DNA of 27,924 nucleotides from Verrucomicrobia bacterium UBA1629 (GTDB lineage: Bacteria; Verrucomicrobiota; Kiritimatiellia; RFP12; UBA1067). Under the pieces are notes generated by a model. The model searched no databases and was not told the origin of the DNA. It saw only the letters and a program-made list of their open reading frames with translations. Location: the NCBI GenBank assembly GCA_002321305.1, contig DCMF01000077.1:1-27924 (forward strand), written 5' to 3'. Position numbers and translations under genes: made by a program. Shown piece after piece: positions 14,642-21,304 of the stretch; positions within the stretch are counted from its first letter, which is position 1, and each line of letters starts with the position of its first letter.

Positions 14642-15735
14642 CCCGCTTCCGCATCGTCCTTTTCGCGATTCTCATCTGCCTGCCGGCGGCGCTGCTGATC
14701 GCCGTCGGCGCGGGACTGGTCGCGGCGCACGTGCCGAAGGCCATCCGCGCCGAGCCCGGACGCATCGGCCGCGAGTACCGCGACGTCGCCGAGGCGATCG
14801 CCGAGCGTCCCGCCGCGTTCGCGTCCGTCGCCGAGCGTCCGAAAGGATGGCGGCAGGCGGGCAAGGTCAACGGCGCGCCGTGGGGCTATGCGGCGGACGG
14901 CGACGAGACGACGGTCTGGTGGCGGCAGGACGCGCGCGCGTGGCGCGTCGCGAAAGTCCCCGCGCTGCGTCCGTTCCCCTACGCGCCCGTCTTCTACGGC
15001 GGCGGGGCGCTCGTCGCGCTCGTCCTCGTGGCCCTGAGCGCGTTCGCGGTCGCCTGCTTCGTGCGCTTCATGCGCGAGCGGGACGACTTTCTCGCCGCGA
15101 CGGCCCACGACCTCACGACGCCGCTCGTCGGGCTGCGGTTCATGGTCGGACGCGACGAGGCGGAGGCGCGGCGGCTCGTCGAGCGGCTGCTCCTCATCGT
15201 CGGCAACATCAAGGACTTCCTGCGCCTCGGCGGCCGGCGAAGGGCGCCGGAGAGGAAGGCGTTCGACCTTGTTGCGCTGACGCGCGAGGCCGCGCAGCTC
15301 TTCGCCGCCGACTATGCGGAAGAGACGTCCGGCCCGGTGGCGTTTGGCGAGGCGCCGGCCGGCGGACTGTCCGTCTGCGCCGACGAGACGTGGACGCTGC
15401 AGATCCTCTGGAACCTGTTCGGCAACGACCTCAAGTACGCCGCGCCGCAGGGCCGGGTCGCCGTGCGATTCCGGCGGGAGGCGGCGTTCGCGGTCGTCGA
15501 GTTCGCGGACGAGGGGCAGGGCATGACGGCGCGGCAGATGCGCAAGGCGTTCGACCGCTACTACCGCGCGCGCACGGTGCTGACGTCCGGCAAGGGCGGC
15601 TTCGGCATCGGGCTCTGCACGGCGCGGGCGTTCGCGCGGGCGATGGGCGGCGACCTTTCCGTGCGCGCGAACCGTCCGAAGGGCTGCGTCTTCACGCTGA
15701 AGCTGCCGCAGGCGCACGCGGCGGATGAAATTTGA
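14638..15735 (+). CDS. Membrane sensor histidine kinase, orphan
   Basis: A 365-residue two-transmembrane sensor kinase. Segments at about residues 5-30 and 120-143 flank a roughly 90-residue periplasmic domain that matches no sensor domain I know. There is no HAMP domain. The cytoplasmic part has an H-box, AATAHDLTTPLVGL (phosphoacceptor His157), an N-box, WNLFGNDLKYA, and ATP-binding DEGQGM and GKGGFGIGLCTARAFA. The N-box is LFGNDLKYA rather than the usual LxxNAxKY form, but the Asn is kept. It overlaps the ELM1-family gene by 4 bases (ATGA). No response regulator is in the window, so its partner must be elsewhere. Its TGA stop also forms the TG of the next gene's promoter. Confidence 0.88.
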   Translation: MTRFRIVLFAILICLPAALLIAVGAGLVAAHVPKAIRAEPGRIGREYRDVAEAIAERPAAFASVAERPKGWRQAGKVNGAPWGYAADGDETTVWWRQDARAWRVAKVPALRPFPYAPVFYGGGALVALVLVALSAFAVACFVRFMRERDDFLAATAHDLTTPLVGLRFMVGRDEAEARRLVERLLLIVGNIKDFLRLGGRRRAPERKAFDLVALTREAAQLFAADYAEETSGPVAFGEAPAGGLSVCADETWTLQILWNLFGNDLKYAAPQGRVAVRFRREAAFAVVEFADEGQGMTARQMRKAFDRYYRARTVLTSGKGGFGIGLCTARAFARAMGGDLSVRANRPKGCVFTLKLPQAHAADEI

Positions 15736-15741
15736 TATAAT
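15733..15741 (+). promoter_or_regulatory. Extended -10 promoter giving a near-leaderless antiporter mRNA
   Basis: TGATATAAT, whose first three bases are the stop codon of the histidine kinase. The hexamer ends 9 bases before the ATG at 15751. With the usual 7-base step, transcription would start near 15748, leaving about 3 leader bases. No Shine-Dalgarno is present. There is no -35-like sequence at the expected place, consistent with an extended -10 promoter. Confidence 0.6.
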
Positions 15742-15750
15742 CCGCCCGGT

Positions 15751-16785
15751 ATGGGATACTGTGACATTTCGCTGGGGCTGTCGATCGCCTTCATGGTCGT
15801 CGGGCTCGTCGCGCTCGCGTGGTCGAGCGACATTTTCGTGGACGGCTCCGCCGTGCTGGCGAAGGCGCTCGGCATTTCGCCGTTCATCATCGGCATGGTG
15901 ATCATCGGCTTCGGAACGAGCGCGCCGGAGCTGTGCGTGAGCGTGATGTCCGGCCTGTCGGGCCACGCGAGCCTCTCGCTCGGCAACGCCTACGGCAGCT
16001 GCACGTTCAACATCGCGGTCATCCTCGGCATCTCGGCCCTCATCCTGCCGCTCGTCACGAAGCCGGCGATCACCTTCGTCGCGGGGCCGGGGCTCGCGGC
16101 GATCACGCTGTTCTCCTGGCTGCTCCTGCGCGACGGCTCGTGTTCGCGCACCGAGGCGGGCGCGCTCCTCGTGGCGTTCGCCGTTCTTCTGCCGCTCTAC
16201 TGCTGGTTCGACCAGAAGACGAAGGGAAAGGAAAAGGAAGAGGGAAAAGGGAAGAAGGAAGAAGTGCGCGCGACGGCGCGGACGCTGCTCGCGTCGCTCG
16301 TGAAGGTCGTCGTCGGGCTGGTCGTCCTGGTCGGGTCGTCGCATTTTCTCGTCTGGGGCGCGGTCGATTTCGCGAAGTGTCTCGGCGTGAGCGATCTCGT
16401 GATCGGCCTGACGATCGTCGCGGCGGGGACGTCCCTGCCTGAGCTTGCGAGCGCGATCGCGTCCGCCCGGCGCGGCGAGCACGAGTTCGTGCTTGGCAAC
16501 ATCATCGGCTCGAACCTCTTCAACACGCTGGCCGTCGTGGGCCTCGCGACGTTCCTCTCGCCGTTCGAGGCGGCGGCGGACGGCTCGCCGGCGTTCTCGC
16601 CCTACATCCTCACGCGCGACCTGCCGGTCATGGCGGCCGTCTCGCTCTCGATCATGGTCTTCGGCTTCAACTGGCGGCATCCGAAGGAGCCGGGCGTCAT
16701 CAACCGCAAGGAGGCCGCGGGCTGGATCCTGTCGTTCGCCGCCTACACGGTCGTCATGTTCCTGCAGGAGACGGGGCGGTGGTGA
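15751..16785 (+). CDS. Na+/Ca2+-exchanger-type cation antiporter (CaCA, YrbG-like)
   Basis: An inner-membrane cation antiporter of 344 residues with about 10 hydrophobic segments in two inverted halves. Each half carries an alpha repeat: GFGTSAPELCVSVMSG followed by LGNAYGSCTFN, and AAGTSLPELASAIAS followed by LGNIIGSNLFN. The Glu in each TSxPEL is the ion-binding residue of the family. The first repeat has Cys where GSN is normal (GSCTFN versus GSNLFN). The cytoplasmic loop between the halves is an extreme Lys/Glu run (KGKEKEEGKGKKEE) from a purine-only DNA tract. Ca2+/Na+ exchange is likely by family but the ion is not proven. Translation is probably leaderless. Confidence 0.88.
   Translation: MGYCDISLGLSIAFMVVGLVALAWSSDIFVDGSAVLAKALGISPFIIGMVIIGFGTSAPELCVSVMSGLSGHASLSLGNAYGSCTFNIAVILGISALILPLVTKPAITFVAGPGLAAITLFSWLLLRDGSCSRTEAGALLVAFAVLLPLYCWFDQKTKGKEKEEGKGKKEEVRATARTLLASLVKVVVGLVVLVGSSHFLVWGAVDFAKCLGVSDLVIGLTIVAAGTSLPELASAIASARRGEHEFVLGNIIGSNLFNTLAVVGLATFLSPFEAAADGSPAFSPYILTRDLPVMAAVSLSIMVFGFNWRHPKEPGVINRKEAAGWILSFAAYTVVMFLQETGRW
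16221..16264 (+). repeat. 44-base purine-only tract in the antiporter loop
   Basis: Only A and G for 44 bases on the + strand, with GGGAAAGG- and GGAAGA-like units. It encodes the Lys/Glu-rich loop between the two antiporter halves. Its complement is pyrimidine-only and resembles in vocabulary the C/T-rich tract at 16788-16871. Shared origin is inference. Confidence 0.5.
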
Positions 16786-16787
16786 CG

Positions 16788-16871
16788 CCTTCCCACTCCT
16801 CACTTCCCACCTCTCACCTCTCACTTCTCACCTCTCATCCCTCACCTCTCACTCCTCATCCCTTCCCCTAT
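16788..16871 (+). repeat. G-free CCTCTCA-type tract filling the gap before cmk
   Basis: Eighty-four bases without a G run from just after the antiporter stop into the cmk start codon. They are made of irregular CACCTCTCA, CACTTCTCA and CATCCCTCA units. The tract leaves no room for a Shine-Dalgarno before cmk and contains no -10-like box. Its similarity to the tract at 9347-9413 is visible by eye. Confidence 0.7.
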
Positions 16872-17565
16872 GTCAAACGTCATTGCCATTGATGGGCCTT
16901 CGGGCGCGGGCAAGAGCTCGGTCTCGAAGCGCGTCGGACGGAAACTCGGCTACCTGCACGTCGATTCGGGTGCGCTCTACCGCATCATGACGTGGCAGTG
17001 CCTCGAAAACGGCATCGACACGTCGAACCCCGACGCGGTTGCCGCCTTCGCCGCGACGGTCGAGATCGCGTGCCGTCCCGAAGGCGGCGCGATCGCCTAC
17101 TACGTGAAGGGCGAGACGCCGGGCAACCGCATCCGCACACCGGAGATCAACGCGCACGCCTCGGCGGTCGCGACGGTCAAGGCGGTGCGCGACCGCATCA
17201 CGGCGATCCTGCGCGGCCTGACGGCGCACGGCGACCTCGTCGTCGAGGGGCGCGACATCACGACGGCCGTCTTCCCGGACTCGCCCGCGCGCTTCTTCCT
17301 GACGGCGAGCGCGGAGGCGCGGGCGCGGCGGCGCCAGCGGGAGGAAGTCGCGAAAGGCATCGCGAACCAGAGCGAGGCGGCGGTCAAGGCGTCGCTTCTC
17401 GCGCGCGACGCGATCGACTCGACGCGGAAGTACGCGCCGCTCCGCAAGGCGGACGGCGTCCTGGAGATCGATTCGAGCGACCTCACGCTGGACGAGGTCG
17501 TCTCGGCCGTCCTCGCGGCCCTGCCGGAGGGCTGGCGGGCGGACGTGGACCGGCCATGCGGCTGA
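16870..17565 (+). CDS. cmk: Cytidylate kinase
   Basis: Phosphorylates CMP and dCMP with ATP in the cytoplasm. The 231-residue product has the P-loop GPSGAGKSS (9-17), the CMP-binding HVDSGALYR, VEGRDITTAVFPDSPARFF, the lid-type ARRRQREE, and the C-terminal DSTRKYAPLRKADG with the family Arg and Asp. Length is normal. The ATG at 16870 is the only sensible start, because the P-loop begins 8 residues later, yet it is preceded only by a G-free pyrimidine-rich tract with no Shine-Dalgarno. Initiation may rely on ribosomal protein S1 or on readthrough coupling from the antiporter gene 84 bases upstream. No separate promoter is visible. Confidence 0.95.
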   Translation: MSNVIAIDGPSGAGKSSVSKRVGRKLGYLHVDSGALYRIMTWQCLENGIDTSNPDAVAAFAATVEIACRPEGGAIAYYVKGETPGNRIRTPEINAHASAVATVKAVRDRITAILRGLTAHGDLVVEGRDITTAVFPDSPARFFLTASAEARARRRQREEVAKGIANQSEAAVKASLLARDAIDSTRKYAPLRKADGVLEIDSSDLTLDEVVSAVLAALPEGWRADVDRPCG

Positions 17566-17573
17566 TGAGGCGG

Positions 17574-17603
17574 CGGCCCGTGCGCGAGCGCGAGTCCGGG
17601 CCG
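17574..17603. other. Weak inverted repeat after cmk
   Basis: CGGCCCG (17574-17580) and CGGGCCG (17597-17603) could pair over a 16-base GC-rich loop. No U-run follows, so it is at best a weak or Rho-assisted terminator for cmk. Confidence 0.25.
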
Positions 17604-17635
17604 ATGCGGCGGTTTACACTTCGTTAACAATGAAA

Positions 17636-17644
17636 TGCTAGACT
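17636..17644 (+). promoter_or_regulatory. Probable extended -10 promoter of the zinc-ribbon/EIIA gene
   Basis: TGCTAGACT lies in the AT-rich half of the 116-base gap. The predicted start near 17651 gives a leader of about 31 bases with a strong AAAGGAAGG (17665-17673) 8 bases before the ATG. A TTTACA at 17613-17618 is spaced 20 bases, too long for a normal -35, so the TG extension probably carries the promoter. Confidence 0.45.
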
Positions 17645-17681
17645 TCCCCCTGCCGAAAACGAAGAAAGGAAGGCGAACGAC

Positions 17682-18509
17682 ATGGTGACGGAACAGATCA
17701 GGCTGTTGAGGCGAATCCAGCATCTCGCGCTGATTCGCGATGAACACGAAAGCGTGGGCTCCGGCGAGCGCCGGGACGAGCTGGAGACGTCGAAGGCGCG
17801 GCTTGTCGCGCAGCTGGATCCGGAGGCGGCGGCCCTCTATCGGCGGCAGTCGGCGAAGAGCCGCCTGTTCCTGTCGCCGCTCGCGCGCGGAAACTGCTCG
17901 GCCTGCGGGATGCGCGTCCCGACGGCGCTGCTGCAGCACATCCTGGGCGAAGACCGCTACGTGACGTGCACGAGCTGCGGGCGCATCCTCTATCGCCCGG
18001 AAGTCAAGGCGACGGGGCTGCGGCCCGGCGAGGCAGACCCGAAGTTTCCGCTCTCGCGCTTCAGCTCCGGCAAGCTGATGGTCGCCGACCTCCAGGCGGA
18101 GACGCCGGCGGGCGCGATTGCCGCGCTCTGCGGCGTGCTGGCGAAGGAAAAGGTCCTGGACGACCCGGCGTCCGTCGTGTCCGCCGCGCTCGCGCGCGAG
18201 AAGATCCTCACGACGGCGGTCGGGCACGGGCTGGCCTTCCCGCACATGCGCGGCGTCGAGGAGGGCGTCCTGACCTTTGCGGCGGGCCTTTCGCGGAAGG
18301 GCATCGACTGGAACGGGCAGCCGGTGAGCCTCGTCGTCTTCACGGTGCTTCCGGTCGTCGCCTCGCCGTTCTACCTGAAGATGCTCACGGCGTTCGCCAA
18401 GGCGTTCGAGGACGGCGAGAAGCTGCCGTTCCTGCTGGCGACGCCGGACGGCAAGGCGCTGTGGAAAGAGCTCAACAAGGCCACCCGCGTCGCCATCAAG
18501 AGCCTCTGA
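17682..18509 (+). CDS. Zinc-ribbon domain fused to a PtsN-like PTS EIIA domain
   Basis: A 275-residue cytoplasmic fusion. Residues 1-65 are helical and charged, probably coiled coil. Residues 70-105 form a four-cysteine zinc ribbon (C72-x2-C75, C96-x2-C99), like the C4 zinc-ribbon proteins that follow a coiled coil. Residues about 130-275 resemble an EIIA of the nitrogen-PTS type: VGHGLAFPHMRG holds the phosphoacceptor His188, followed by RKGIDWNGQPVSLVVFTVLP. No PTS permease or HPr is nearby, so a regulatory phospho-switch is more likely than sugar uptake. The ribbon would recruit the switch to nucleic acid or a protein partner. That is inference. It has a strong Shine-Dalgarno and its own probable promoter, and it is followed 61 bases later by a leaderless amidase. 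Confidence 0.8.
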   Translation: MVTEQIRLLRRIQHLALIRDEHESVGSGERRDELETSKARLVAQLDPEAAALYRRQSAKSRLFLSPLARGNCSACGMRVPTALLQHILGEDRYVTCTSCGRILYRPEVKATGLRPGEADPKFPLSRFSSGKLMVADLQAETPAGAIAALCGVLAKEKVLDDPASVVSAALAREKILTTAVGHGLAFPHMRGVEEGVLTFAAGLSRKGIDWNGQPVSLVVFTVLPVVASPFYLKMLTAFAKAFEDGEKLPFLLATPDGKALWKELNKATRVAIKSL

Positions 18510-18555
18510 CGCGGGCGGGCGACGAGACGCCACGGCCCTTGACGGCGGCGGATTA

Positions 18556-18564
18556 TGATATAAT
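18556..18564 (+). promoter_or_regulatory. Extended -10 promoter giving a leaderless amidase mRNA
   Basis: TGATATAAT ends 6 bases before the ATG at 18571. A 7-base step from the last T puts +1 exactly on the A of the start codon. TTGACG (18539-18544) is a good -35 hexamer but only 14 bases away, so the extended -10 probably dominates. No ribosome-binding site exists. Confidence 0.65.
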
Positions 18565-18570
18565 GGCGGC

Positions 18571-19476
18571 ATGACATCCCGAGAAGGACGCGGTGCGCGA
18601 ACGAGGGCCCTGACGGCCCTCGCGCTCGTGTTCGCCTCGGTCAGCGCCCTGGCCATCGACGCCTCGAACCGCTACCGCTCGCCGCGCAACCCCGAACGCA
18701 GGATCCGCGCCTCGACGGAGCTCATCGTGCTGCACACGACCGAAGCGCCCGCGCGCAGTTCCCTCAACAAGGTCTCGGATCGCGGCGAATGCCATTTCTG
18801 CGTGACGGAAGAGGGGGCGGTCTACCGCATCGTCGACCGCGACCGCGAGGCGTTCCACGCGGGGCGGTCGATGTGGAACGGCAAGGAGGACGTCGACAAG
18901 TTCTCCATCGGAATCGAGTGCGTCGGCTACCACGACAAGGCGATGCCGGCTGTGCAGATCCAGGCGATCCGCACGCTCGTCAAGGAGCTTCAGGCCATGT
19001 ATGGGCTGGGCGACCACCGCGTCGTCTGCCACAGCCACGTCGCCTACGGCGCGCCGAACAAGTGGCACAGGTACCGGCATCGCGGACGCAAGCGCTGCGG
19101 CATGCTCTTCGCCATGCCGTCCGTCCGCCGGCAGCTCGACCTCAAGACGCGGCCCGCCTACGATCCGGACACGCGCGCCGGCCGGCTGCGCCAGGCCGAC
19201 CCGTACCTTCAGAAGGTGCTTTACGGCAACACCGACACGATGGCCGCCGCCTACGGCGCGCCGAAGCCCGTCTCGCCCGCGCCGAGGCTGGCGCCGCGCA
19301 TCGCGGCGACACCGCCGAAGACGGCGCCGACGCGGAAGGTCGCCCCCCGGACGGCGGCCCGTCCGTCCGCGAAGAAGGCCCCGCCGGCGAAGAAAGCCGT
19401 CGCGCCGCCCCGGAAGGCGCCCGCGAAGAAGGCGCCGCCACCCGCCGTGCGCCGAACGGAAAAAAGGAAAAGGTGA
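18571..19476 (+). CDS. Exported N-acetylmuramoyl-L-alanine amidase-like protein with histone-H1-like tail
   Basis: A 301-residue protein with an N-terminal signal segment (LTALALVFASVSALA, about 14-28) and an amidase-2 (AmpD/PGRP-type) domain at about 45-180. It should cut the bond between muramic acid and the stem peptide. Candidate zinc ligands are His55 (VLHTTEA) and His154 or His156 (VCHSHVAYG), with Glu116 in FSIGIECVG as a likely catalytic residue. The Cys in RKRCGM may replace the third ligand, as in T7 lysozyme and PGRPs. Residues about 228-301 form a basic, disordered Ala/Lys/Pro tail (PAKKAVAPPRKAPAKKAPPP) resembling histone H1 tails, perhaps binding anionic wall polymers, nucleic acid or capsule. 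The start is fixed by the promoter: the mRNA appears leaderless. Confidence 0.82.
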   Translation: MTSREGRGARTRALTALALVFASVSALAIDASNRYRSPRNPERRIRASTELIVLHTTEAPARSSLNKVSDRGECHFCVTEEGAVYRIVDRDREAFHAGRSMWNGKEDVDKFSIGIECVGYHDKAMPAVQIQAIRTLVKELQAMYGLGDHRVVCHSHVAYGAPNKWHRYRHRGRKRCGMLFAMPSVRRQLDLKTRPAYDPDTRAGRLRQADPYLQKVLYGNTDTMAAAYGAPKPVSPAPRLAPRIAATPPKTAPTRKVAPRTAARPSAKKAPPAKKAVAPPRKAPAKKAPPPAVRRTEKRKR

Positions 19477-19525
19477 CGGGCCGCCAGACGAGGGGAGGGG
19501 CAGGGCTTCTCGCCAAGTCGCCCAG

Positions 19526-19555
19526 TTGACTTTCTCACCCGTTTGGGTGTATAAT
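19526..19555 (+). promoter_or_regulatory. Promoter of the exopolysaccharide operon
   Basis: TTGACT (19526-19531) and TATAAT (19550-19555) with an 18-base spacer form the most canonical promoter in the window. Predicted +1 near 19562 leaves about 5 bases before the ATG at 19567, so the first gene should be translated leaderless or nearly so. No Shine-Dalgarno is present. All downstream genes to the window end follow closely. Confidence 0.75.
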
Positions 19556-19566
19556 ACGGACTGATT

Positions 19567-20241
19567 ATGGGGAAACCAGGTTCATTTGACGTTCCGAAAT
19601 CGCTCCTTCTCGCGTGTGCATGCTTGCTGGCGGGCGGGTGCGAGACGATTGTCGACGCCTTCCGCGAGCGGGAGGCGGTCGATTCGTCTGTCGTCGCGAC
19701 GTGGTGGGACGGGCCGCGGATCCGTCCGGGCGTGCAGCTGACGATCCAGGTCGGGACGGTCGCGGCGCCGCCGACGACGATGGAGGTCCTGGTTGACCAG
19801 AACGGCGACATCACGCTGCCGCTCCTCCTTCAGGAGCCGGTCGCGTGCGACGGGCTGACGCTCGAGTCCCTGAAGCAGAAGCTCGTGAAGGTCTACTCGA
19901 AGTACCTGCGGCAGCCGATGATCACGGTGACGTTCTCGCCCTACGACGGAAAGGGCGTCTCGCCGTGGGGCACGGTGACGGTCTTGGGCGAGGTCATGAA
20001 CCCCGGCCCCGTGAACATGCCGGCGACGATGGACTTGACGGTCACGAAGGTGCTGCAGGCGGCGGGCGGGTGCAAGCCGTTCGCCGACAAGACGAACATC
20101 CGCGTGACGCGGTGCGACAAGGACGGGAACCAGACGCGCACCTACGTGAGCATCAACGAGATCGGCAAGGACGGGCGCATTGACAAGGACATGCAGCTCC
20201 GTGCCGGCGACGTGGTCTGGGTCCCGGAGACCTGGTATTGA
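19567..20241 (+). CDS. Polysaccharide export lipoprotein, Wza/GfcE-like
   Basis: An outer-membrane-directed export component for exopolysaccharide, 224 residues, shorter than E. coli Wza. The N terminus has a lipoprotein signal with LLAGGC at about residue 19-24. The Poly_export domain follows (RPGVQLTIQV, then VDQNGDITLPLL and LTLESLKQKLVKVYSKYL), then one SLBB-type beta-grasp domain (TVTVLGEVMNPGPVNMP, then VTKVLQAAGGCKPFADKTNI) and the closing LRAGDVVWVPETWY. The Wza C-terminal membrane helix is missing, so the outer-membrane pore may be supplied by the beta-barrel protein encoded two genes downstream. First gene of the operon, with a near-leaderless start. Confidence 0.88.
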   Translation: MGKPGSFDVPKSLLLACACLLAGGCETIVDAFREREAVDSSVVATWWDGPRIRPGVQLTIQVGTVAAPPTTMEVLVDQNGDITLPLLLQEPVACDGLTLESLKQKLVKVYSKYLRQPMITVTFSPYDGKGVSPWGTVTVLGEVMNPGPVNMPATMDLTVTKVLQAAGGCKPFADKTNIRVTRCDKDGNQTRTYVSINEIGKDGRIDKDMQLRAGDVVWVPETWY

Positions 20242-20275
20242 TTTGGCAGACAAAAACCTAAGGAGTAAACGAAAG

Positions 20276-21286
20276 ATGAAGAACTTGCTGATAGTCGCGA
20301 CGGTGCTTCTGGCGGGCGTCTCCTGCTGGGGCGCGGCGGAAGGCACGACGGCCAAGCTGAAGGCGAACAGGGCCCAGATCTCCCTTGCGGACGCGAAGGG
20401 CCGCATCGACAAGGCGATCGCCAGCCCGGCGGTGATGAAGGCGATCATGCGGCATCTCTCCGCCGAGGACCAGAAGCAGTTCCTGGCGGACGTCAACGCG
20501 GCGATCGCGACGATGCCGGCGTCCGAGGCGGAGCGCACGGCGACGTTCGTCGCGATCAACCGCGCGGCGCTCGAAGGGGCTCAGAAGGGCAACGTCGCGA
20601 CGCTCGTCGCCGAAAGCTTCGCGACGGTCTCCCCGTCGGCCCTGCCGGCGCTCTCCGAGAGCCTGGCTTCCGACCTCATGAACCGTGCGACCGACAAGGG
20701 GCGTACCTACACCGACGAGCAGTACCTGAAGCTCGCGCAGGTCGTGATGGCGAAGGTCAATGCGCGCACGGCCGAGGTCGATCACGGCGATGTGCGCAGC
20801 GGCTTTGCCGCGCTGATGTTCGCGCGCGGCTCGAACGCGCCGAAGCCCGAAACCGTCGATGCGCTCGTCGCCATGCTGCCGGAGTCCGCGCGCGAGGCGG
20901 CGAAGAAGGACTGGTTCCCGGCCGCGCTCGCCGAGGGCGACGCGAAGAGCTACGACGCGATGCTTGCGGCGGTGGACGTCGAGGCGACCGAATCGACCGC
21001 TGCGTCCGAGCCGGCGGCGAGCGCGGGCGACGAGGACCTGACCGTGAACATCCCCCTGCGCATCGCGGGCGCGCAGCTCGCCGATTCGCTGATTGCGGAC
21101 ATCGCGGGCGCGAGCACGGATCCGTCGCGGGCGTCTTCAGGCGCGGCGAACCCGGTCTTCGACGCGGTGACGGCGCCGATCCAGACCCAGCTGCCGGCCT
21201 TGGGCGTCGGCGATCCGATGGGCGACGCCAACATGGTCATCGGCGAGGCGATTCGCGGCTACCAGTGGCAGAGCACCCGTGACTGA
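20276..21286 (+). CDS. Unrecognised exported protein in the exopolysaccharide operon
   Basis: I do not recognise this 336-residue protein. It begins with a clear signal peptide (MKNLLIVATVLLAGVSCWGA). Cys17 is not in a good lipobox, so ordinary cleavage near WGA/AEG is likelier. Residues about 25-240 are almost wholly alpha-helical and Ala/Glu/Lys-rich. An acidic Ser/Ala linker (about 243-260) and a Gly/Ala/Pro-rich tail ending in EAIRGYQWQSTRD follow. There are no transmembrane helices after the signal, so it is periplasmic. AAGGAG (20260-20265) lies 10 bases before the ATG, which fixes the start. An in-frame upstream extension overlaps the preceding gene and is rejected. Its place between the export lipoprotein and the beta-barrel suggests a periplasmic part of the export machine. 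Confidence 0.8.
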   Translation: MKNLLIVATVLLAGVSCWGAAEGTTAKLKANRAQISLADAKGRIDKAIASPAVMKAIMRHLSAEDQKQFLADVNAAIATMPASEAERTATFVAINRAALEGAQKGNVATLVAESFATVSPSALPALSESLASDLMNRATDKGRTYTDEQYLKLAQVVMAKVNARTAEVDHGDVRSGFAALMFARGSNAPKPETVDALVAMLPESAREAAKKDWFPAALAEGDAKSYDAMLAAVDVEATESTAASEPAASAGDEDLTVNIPLRIAGAQLADSLIADIAGASTDPSRASSGAANPVFDAVTAPIQTQLPALGVGDPMGDANMVIGEAIRGYQWQSTRD

Positions 21287-21304
21287 TTGTAGGGAGAGGC
21301 GAAA

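Noticed and set aside
17574..17603. Strong intrinsic terminator after cmk
   Set aside because: Seven-base arms with a 16-base loop and no following U-run. Listed only as a weak inverted repeat.
17613..17618. TTTACA as a -35 box for the zinc-ribbon/EIIA gene
   Set aside because: A 20-base spacer to the -10 is too long. The extended -10 explains the promoter better.
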